This document shows, piece by piece, positions 58,418 to 64,000 of a stretch of 64,000 nucleotides of DNA (within the stretch, counting starts at the first letter, position 1; every line of letters begins with the position of its first letter). The notes under the pieces were generated by a model. It was not told the DNA's origin. It saw nothing but the letters and a program-made list of their open reading frames with translations, and made no database searches. The position numbers and the translations under genes were made by a program. The DNA is from ZC4RG35 sp964571765 (GTDB lineage Bacteria; Actinomycetota; Acidimicrobiia; Spongiisociales; ZC4RG35), in contig CAZNDH010000010.1 of NCBI GenBank assembly GCA_964571765.1, positions 1 through 64,000 on the forward strand, read 5' to 3'.

Positions 58418-59332
58418 TCACGCTACCGCCACCGGGACCTCCCGGTCGGCCGGGCTGTGCCGGTAGGCGGAGACAATCCGCCACAGGGTCAGGGCCAGGA
58501 CCGTCCCGGCGATCAGCATCCCCAGGGACCAAACGCCGGGTGCCGACGGTGCCACCCCGAGGACTGCCTGCGCCGAGGCCAGGGCGAGGATCGCCGAGTA
58601 GGACAGGATGACGGCACGTATCAGACGGGCCCGGACGGCTTCGGTGACGCCGCTCCGCCTCAGCATCAGCGCCGAGACGATGAACACCTGGATGCCGTGG
58701 AAGGCGATGGCATGGGGGAACTTGGCCACTCCGGCCTCGCCGCTGATCACAGTCTCCGGGAGCACCCCGCTCTGGGCGACGAAGTCGTTGCCCAGCTCGA
58801 TGATCCATTGGCCGATCCCCAGCCCGGTGGCGACCAGGGCCATCCCCCAGATCACCGCCCCGGCGACCAGTCGGTCGGCGGGTCTGCGCACCGCCGACCA
58901 CACCAGCACCGCGATGAGGCACAAGGACATCACCCCGACCGCCAGCCCCATCAGGGCGAAGATGGCGGCGTCCCCGGGCTGGAACACGTTGAAATGGGAT
59001 GCCCTCCCCCGCCATGCCTGGACGGCGATCAGGCCGACCTCGATCGAGGAGGAGACCAGGAGGGTCCAGGCCAGCCCTCCGGCGAGCCTGGGTCGGTCGG
59101 GGAGCCGATCGAGCACCCAGCCCACCGTGGCGAGGAGCAGGCCGATGGAGAGGGAGAAGACGATCGGCTTACGGAAGGACACAGCCCCGGACCATTCCCA
59201 TCCGTCGAGGCCAAGCGCACCGATGTGGAATACGGCGGAAGCCAGCCAGAAGGCTGCGCCCCGGTAAAGGATCCGAGCCGGCCGACGTACCGGCTTCAGA
59301 TCGGCAATCAGATTTGGCACCCGTGATCTCAT
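58418..59332 (-). CDS. Membrane protein of unknown function
   Basis: 304 residues with about seven or eight hydrophobic segments and no motif I recognise. It precedes the sensor kinase by 6 bases on the same strand and is probably co-transcribed, so it may be a partner or target of that system. ATG at 59332. Confidence 0.7.
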   Translation of the reverse strand: MRSRVPNLIADLKPVRRPARILYRGAAFWLASAVFHIGALGLDGWEWSGAVSFRKPIVFSLSIGLLLATVGWVLDRLPDRPRLAGGLAWTLLVSSSIEVGLIAVQAWRGRASHFNVFQPGDAAIFALMGLAVGVMSLCLIAVLVWSAVRRPADRLVAGAVIWGMALVATGLGIGQWIIELGNDFVAQSGVLPETVISGEAGVAKFPHAIAFHGIQVFIVSALMLRRSGVTEAVRARLIRAVILSYSAILALASAQAVLGVAPSAPGVWSLGMLIAGTVLALTLWRIVSAYRHSPADREVPVAVA

Positions 59333-59450
59333 GTTCTACTCCTCGGTTCGACTGTCTTCGAACCTATGGAGCGGGAGGTGGGCTGTCGTCACCCCGGCGA
59401 ATGATTCGATGTCACCCGACAGGGGGATGCAGGTGAGAGTCGATCGGGGT

Positions 59451-62400
59451 CTAGTCGCTCGGCTGCGCCGCGGCAGGGCACGGGTCGATGGCGAAGGTGG
59501 CACACTCGACCGCGGTGAAACCCCGACGGACACTCCCCAGTGCGAGGTCGATCAGGCGGTCCGGGTCCAGAGTGAACCGGAGCAGGTGACGGCCAGACTC
59601 GGGCGCCACCACCAGCGTCTCGTCGTCCTCGAAGGCGACACCCCGCAGACCCTCTCCTATCCATCCGAAGATGGGGATCTCGTCGACCACTCGCCGATCA
59701 TCAATGTCCCAGACGACTACGAACTCGTTGAAGAGCGCCGTAGCCACCAGACGCCCGTCGGGAGATACCGCCATCTGGTTCCCACCCTGAGGTCCCCCTA
59801 TCTCCACCCCGCTCCAGTCATCTGTCGGGTCAACGATCGACAGCTCCCCGGGAAATCCTTGATGATTGGCTCCGACGACCACCACCAGGCCGGAGACCGG
59901 GTCGAAGCGGGCGTGGGTGAGAAGCATGCTCGAAGAGGGGATCCTGGCCACCATCACCCCGCTGACGACATCGACGACTCGTGGCATCGGCCGATCCCCC
60001 TCCCCGGCGAGGTAGGAGGCGACCTCGTCCTGCCCGGGAAGAACGATCATCAAGCTGCCGTCCGGCGAGAGTGCCGAGCCCCACCGGTTCAAGTGGGGAG
60101 TGTTCCAGGTTGGGTTCTCCCGATGGAGCGCCGACCCTGTCGACAGGTCCCACACGGTGACCGCCCCTCGTCTGGTGGCGGCGAGGACCCTGGAGCCGTT
60201 TTCGGCAAACTCCACAGCCGTGTATTCGGGTGCGGGCCGACCGTCGCACGCCGGTCCAGGTTCGGGCTCGGTGAACTCGCCAATCCAGTACCAGTCGCAG
60301 TCGTCGAGGTCGAGGTCAGGCGAACCTCCCACCAGATCGATCAGCATCGGTGAGCCGATGTGAACTGCGTTGCTGGTGCCGGCGGGTGTGGTGACACCTG
60401 TCTCCAGGATCGGCTGGACGAACAGCACTCCTCCCGGTCCCAGCTCGGCGGTCCAGACCTCGAAAGTCCCGATGGTGGCTCCGTCCTCGATCCGGAGGAT
60501 GTCCACCCGATGCGGTGAAGACCCCGCACCAAGTGAGAGGTCGACCCGACTCCGCCGAACCAGGAGTAGGCCCTCCGACAGGGTCAACGCCCCGGGAGGG
60601 AATCGGTCTTCGAGGTCGGTCTCCAGCGGAATCGGAGCGAGCTCGCCTCGCGAAGGAGAGGCGATGTCCCAGACCCGAACCGACGAGTCATGTGAGCTCA
60701 CCAGCACCTCACCAGCCAGGTCGGCGCTTGCCGTCCGAGCTCCGAGCCGCATCTGCATCAACTCGAACCCACTGTCGGTGTCGAAGACGAAGACGCCTTC
60801 GGGACCGGCGCCGATCACCCTGGTCTCGTCGGGGGTGAAGAAGACCCGAATGAAGTCACCCTGATATGTCTGAAGTCTCTGACCCGTCGCAATGTCGTAG
60901 AGGTAGGTCGGGTTCTGCCCGATCAAGAGCCGGGATCCATCGGCGGAGATAACCCCTCCACCGACCAGGTCCGTTTCAAAGACGTCCTCTCCGGTAGCGG
61001 TGTCGAACACCCTGACCATCAGCAGCCAATCATCATCGACCGGGTAGAAGGACGCCGACACCAGACGCCGGCCGTCCGCCGAAAGCCCCGGAGGCCCGCC
61101 CCCACTCTTTGTCACTTCAAAGGCGATCTCCCCGGTCTCGATGTCGAAGACCCCGGCGGTCCCGACCCCCTCGGGGTCACATTCTCCGCCGGCGGTGACC
61201 CCGACGCGATCGAAGGCCCATGGCGCTCCGGCAACGGCGAAGTGGCGACCGGCGGGCGTGACCCGCAACAGGCACGACAGAGGCAGAAAGGCGACAGTCT
61301 CACCGGTGACGGTGTCGAGGGTGTACACCCCCTGATCCGCACTGGCGCCACCGGCGTCGACCGACAATGGGACGTACAGCCTGGTCCCGTCCTCGGAGAA
61401 CCAGAGGTGCGACCAGAACCTAAACCCGGCGTTGGGGTCGTCGGCAAGGGTGGTGGTCCAGGTGGGCTCGGCAGCTCCGACCTCCCACATCTGCAGGTGG
61501 GCCGCGTTCAAGGCGACTACGGCTACCCGTTTCCCCGAAGGGTCGACAGCGCCGGCGTTGCCGTCCCAGCCTGGCTCCGCCGGGATGATCATCTCCACCC
61601 GGTTCCCCTGAATGCCGCTGCGCAGGGCGGCGATGGAGGAGGGCGACGGCGATCTGTCGAATGCTTCAATGGCGAGGAGAAGGGCGAGTTCCGGGTCGGT
61701 CTCGCGGGCGACCACCGCTCTGGCGGCCAAGGACTCGGCCTCGGCTACTCGGGTCTGCTGCTCGGCAGCCGCCGCAAATCCGATAGCGACTGCGGCCACC
61801 CCGGCAAGGGTGGTCAGGACCAGACCCCTGATGCGATTGGACCGGGTCTTGGCTTGTGTCTCCCAGGCCGTGGAAGCGGCCACCAAATCGAGCTGGGGTC
61901 GAGTCAGGGTCAGGCTGGTGGTGGCGGTCCATGCCCGATGCTGGGCGAGCCGGGTGCCGGTGAGCAGGGTGGCACTGTCCCGCCCACTCCCCTCCCAATC
62001 CCTGACCGCGTCATCGAGACGGCGCAAGAGGGTGAGGTCCTCCCTGGCAGCGTCGATCCAGCCCTGGAGACGGGGCCACTGGGTCAGCAGTGCCTCGTGG
62101 GCGAGCTCGACCGTCGGGGCATGGGTCAGAGGATCTTTGTCGAAGACCAACATCCGGTGACGGGCGAAGGCGTCGATCGCCTCACCGGCCTGAAGGTCCT
62201 CGAGGCCGCTCAAAGGGACTCGCCGACGAGCCGGTGGGGCGTCCTCGAAGATCGAGAGCAGCCTGAGGAAGACCTGCTGGATGGCTTGTCGCTGGTGCGG
62301 GATCAGGGACGCGTAGATCCCCTCGGCCCGGCGGGCAATCGACCCGGCGACCCCTCCGATCCGGTGGTAGTCGTCGGGCCCGATCAGATTGGAGGTCCGG

Positions 62401-64000
62401 CCGGCGAACAGATCGACCAGAGCATCCTGAAGAAGGGGCAGGCCCCCGGGATGGCCATGGGCTTCGCCCACCAGACGCTCGACGACCTGGGGGCTGACCT
62501 CGACTCCGACTCTTTGAGCAGGCCCGATGATCGCCTCGGCGAGCTCCGCCTCGTTGGGAGACGCGAGAGCGACCATCGACTCCCGGAGCAACTCCCCGAA
62601 CTCCGGGTGCTGCAACGGCCGGTCGAGGAAGTCGGCGCGAAGGGTGATCACGATCCGTGCTTCGGCGCTCCCCACGGCCGAGAGGACGAGATCCAGGAAC
62701 GCGGCCGCCGCTTCGGGGTCCCCCATGGTGAACAGCTCTTCGAACTGGTCTATGACCAACACCAGCTCGGCGCCATCGGGAAGCAACCGTCGTAGTCCGG
62801 TGAGGGCGTGGCGCTCCCGATCCACGATCCCTCCCCGAATCCCACTCGATAGCTCCACGGTCACCCGCTCCAGGGCTCGCAGCAGCTCGAGGAAAGGCCG
62901 CTGACCGGGGAGCATCTCGGTGATGATCCAGCGCTCCGAGCCGGGCAACGCCCCACCACGCAGGGCGGGAGTCAGCCCGGCCCGGACCACCGATGACTTG
63001 CCCACACCCGATGGGCCGACCACGGCGAGCAACCCACTAGTGGCAAGTGCAGTGACGAGTTCGTCGGTGATCCGCGACCTGCCGAAGAAGTCGCCGGCGT
63101 CGGCCTCATGGAATGCCGCCAGACCCTTGTAGGGGTTCCTGCTCTCCGAGAAGGGTCTCTTCCGAGGGCCGGAATCCGGGCGCATCTCGGTGAGGAAGTC
63201 GGCCACCGACGCATGTCGATCGGCGGGCTCCTCGCTGATCGCCCTCTCTATCGCCGCCGAGCCGGGACGGATCAGCTGATCGGCCGATGCCTGCTCCCCG
63301 TAGAGGAGTTCCTGGGCCAGGACGCCCAGGGCGTAGATGTCGGTGGCCACACCGGGGGGGTCGCCTCGAATCGTCTCCGGTGCTATGTAGGCCGCATGGT
63401 CGGGTGACGACCGCGAGATCCGTCCCGCCACAGGAAAACCCATCAAGAAGGCATTTCCGGACTCGTCGAGAGCAATGCGATCGGGACGAACCGAGCCATG
63501 AACGACTCCGTAAGAGTGGGCGTAGTCGAGAGCCGAGCCGACCTGAGTCAACAGCCGTCCCGGGTCCGCCACCTGGCCGACTTGAAGCAGTCCGCCGCGG
63601 TGATGGCGGTAGACGAGATAGGCGCCTTGGGGATCGCGCCAGTAGTCGAGAAGAGGGTTGATGTTGGGGTGGTCCAAGAATGCAAGGCGTTGGGCGTCGG
63701 CCTCGAATCTGAGGATGAAGTCGGGATCCGATGCCTGAGAGCGATCGATCACCTCGACCAGGACCTCCCGCCCTGCCGACGGCTGATAGGCGCGGTACAG
63801 AGTTCCCAGGGATCCGTGCGCCGACGCCTCCCTCAGCTCATAACCGGGAACAGATCGGTCGGTTCCGTCAGGGAGGCGTACCGGGACCCGGTCGATGTCG
63901 AGCGGTGGGAACGCTGCCGGGGGGTCGCCGGTCAGCAGCTGGAAGATTGAAGTCTGACCCACACCCACCAGCTCGAAACTGCCCAAGGACTCGAATCGCA
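59451..64000 (-). CDS. Multidomain signalling protein: cyclase-type tail, pseudokinase, nSTAND NTPase, membrane segment, WD40 (5' end outside window)
   Basis: At least 1511 residues; the frame is open to the window edge, so the N-terminus is missing. Numbering from the TTG at 63986: 1-30 resembles the tail after class III adenylyl cyclase domains (IFQLLTGDPPAAFPPL); 48-265 is a protein-kinase fold lacking catalytic residues (Glu78 for the ATP Lys, HGS at 163-165 for HRD, GFP at 183-185 for DFG); 284-640 is nSTAND1 (NPYKGLAAFHEADA, Walker A GPSGVGKS 324-331, Walker B LVLVIDQFEELF near 409); about 714-735 is a membrane segment; about 795-1511 are WD40-like repeats. Partner and signal unknown. 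Confidence 0.88.
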   Translation of the reverse strand, partial: RFESLGSFELVGVGQTSIFQLLTGDPPAAFPPLDIDRVPVRLPDGTDRSVPGYELREASAHGSLGTLYRAYQPSAGREVLVEVIDRSQASDPDFILRFEADAQRLAFLDHPNINPLLDYWRDPQGAYLVYRHHRGGLLQVGQVADPGRLLTQVGSALDYAHSYGVVHGSVRPDRIALDESGNAFLMGFPVAGRISRSSPDHAAYIAPETIRGDPPGVATDIYALGVLAQELLYGEQASADQLIRPGSAAIERAISEEPADRHASVADFLTEMRPDSGPRKRPFSESRNPYKGLAAFHEADAGDFFGRSRITDELVTALATSGLLAVVGPSGVGKSSVVRAGLTPALRGGALPGSERWIITEMLPGQRPFLELLRALERVTVELSSGIRGGIVDRERHALTGLRRLLPDGAELVLVIDQFEELFTMGDPEAAAAFLDLVLSAVGSAEARIVITLRADFLDRPLQHPEFGELLRESMVALASPNEAELAEAIIGPAQRVGVEVSPQVVERLVGEAHGHPGGLPLLQDALVDLFAGRTSNLIGPDDYHRIGGVAGSIARRAEGIYASLIPHQRQAIQQVFLRLLSIFEDAPPARRRVPLSGLEDLQAGEAIDAFARHRMLVFDKDPLTHAPTVELAHEALLTQWPRLQGWIDAAREDLTLLRRLDDAVRDWEGSGRDSATLLTGTRLAQHRAWTATTSLTLTRPQLDLVAASTAWETQAKTRSNRIRGLVLTTLAGVAAVAIGFAAAAEQQTRVAEAESLAARAVVARETDPELALLLAIEAFDRSPSPSSIAALRSGIQGNRVEMIIPAEPGWDGNAGAVDPSGKRVAVVALNAAHLQMWEVGAAEPTWTTTLADDPNAGFRFWSHLWFSEDGTRLYVPLSVDAGGASADQGVYTLDTVTGETVAFLPLSCLLRVTPAGRHFAVAGAPWAFDRVGVTAGGECDPEGVGTAGVFDIETGEIAFEVTKSGGGPPGLSADGRRLVSASFYPVDDDWLLMVRVFDTATGEDVFETDLVGGGVISADGSRLLIGQNPTYLYDIATGQRLQTYQGDFIRVFFTPDETRVIGAGPEGVFVFDTDSGFELMQMRLGARTASADLAGEVLVSSHDSSVRVWDIASPSRGELAPIPLETDLEDRFPPGALTLSEGLLLVRRSRVDLSLGAGSSPHRVDILRIEDGATIGTFEVWTAELGPGGVLFVQPILETGVTTPAGTSNAVHIGSPMLIDLVGGSPDLDLDDCDWYWIGEFTEPEPGPACDGRPAPEYTAVEFAENGSRVLAATRRGAVTVWDLSTGSALHRENPTWNTPHLNRWGSALSPDGSLMIVLPGQDEVASYLAGEGDRPMPRVVDVVSGVMVARIPSSSMLLTHARFDPVSGLVVVVGANHQGFPGELSIVDPTDDWSGVEIGGPQGGNQMAVSPDGRLVATALFNEFVVVWDIDDRRVVDEIPIFGWIGEGLRGVAFEDDETLVVAPESGRHLLRFTLDPDRLIDLALGSVRRGFTAVECATFAIDPCPAAAQPSD

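Noticed and set aside
57464..59326. Long open frame on the plus strand opposite the kinase and membrane protein genes
   Set aside because: Composition is Gly/Asp/His/Gln-rich with no recognisable domain, and it is antisense to a clear two-component gene pair. It is a high-GC shadow frame.
61242..62795. Plus-strand frame opposite the nSTAND/WD40 protein
   Set aside because: The opposite strand encodes clear Walker motifs and WD40-type repeats; the plus frame shows no domain.

Overview
The window is high-GC DNA with dense, mostly overlapping genes. It carries actinobacterial markers: a WhiB1-type regulator, DUF3107, a DUF222/HNH (13E12-type) protein, Ku plus an ATP-dependent DNA ligase, and the rho-rpmE-prfA-prmC, tatD-ksgA-ispE and glmU-prs gene orders. 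Thr-rich stalks on lipoproteins and many genes with a -10 box 6-8 nt before the start codon (leaderless) fit an uncultured member of Actinobacteriota, probably class Acidimicrobiia (inference). A 100-N gap shows it is a draft scaffold.

Left part (133-31491) is an aromatic-catabolism island. Two branched-chain-type ABC importers (133-4997, minus; 21211-26021, plus) flank it on the inside. A minus-strand run, pobA-pcaC-pcaH-pcaG-pcaB-pcaD-ligM-metF (14872 to 7775), should take 4-hydroxybenzoate and vanillate to protocatechuate and on to 3-oxoadipate, with the O-methyl group passed to tetrahydrofolate and re-oxidised by MetF. A second ligM (15009) faces a 4-oxalomesaconate module (ligK/galC, galB, galD) and a VOC-type extradiol dioxygenase (18944), which together look like a gallate / 3-O-methylgallate (syringyl lignin) branch ending in pyruvate and oxaloacetate. 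A TetR gene and a thioesterase follow. The box benzoyl-CoA genes (boxB, boxC, benzoate-CoA ligase, an alpha/beta hydrolase) lie at 26040-31491; their two promoters share an operator-like palindrome. An ArsR/SRPBCC pair with its own palindromic operator and a short MetE-like methyltransferase lie at 5243-7721.

A DUF222/HNH gene with a near-consensus leaderless promoter (31661-32926) marks the boundary to the core genome. From 32936 to about 55200 lie housekeeping genes: glyA, sua5, prmC, prfA, DUF1385, rpmE, rho, thrC, mgtC, tRNA-Arg(CCG), phoU and a Na/Pi symporter, ku and DNA ligase, yqeY, glpQ-like, whiB, DUF3107, a LysM protein, a PQQ-type sugar dehydrogenase, prs, glmU, tRNA-Gln(TTG), ispE, ksgA, tatD, an AbrB-type regulator with a zinc ribbon, rsmI and DUF192.

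The right end holds a lipoprotein metallopeptidase, a two-component system, a membrane protein, and a very large protein open at the window edge: the tail of a class III cyclase-like region, a pseudokinase, an nSTAND NTPase, one membrane segment and a WD40-like propeller. No CRISPR array, prophage, rRNA or insertion sequence was seen, and no gene-free stretch exceeds 300 bases.
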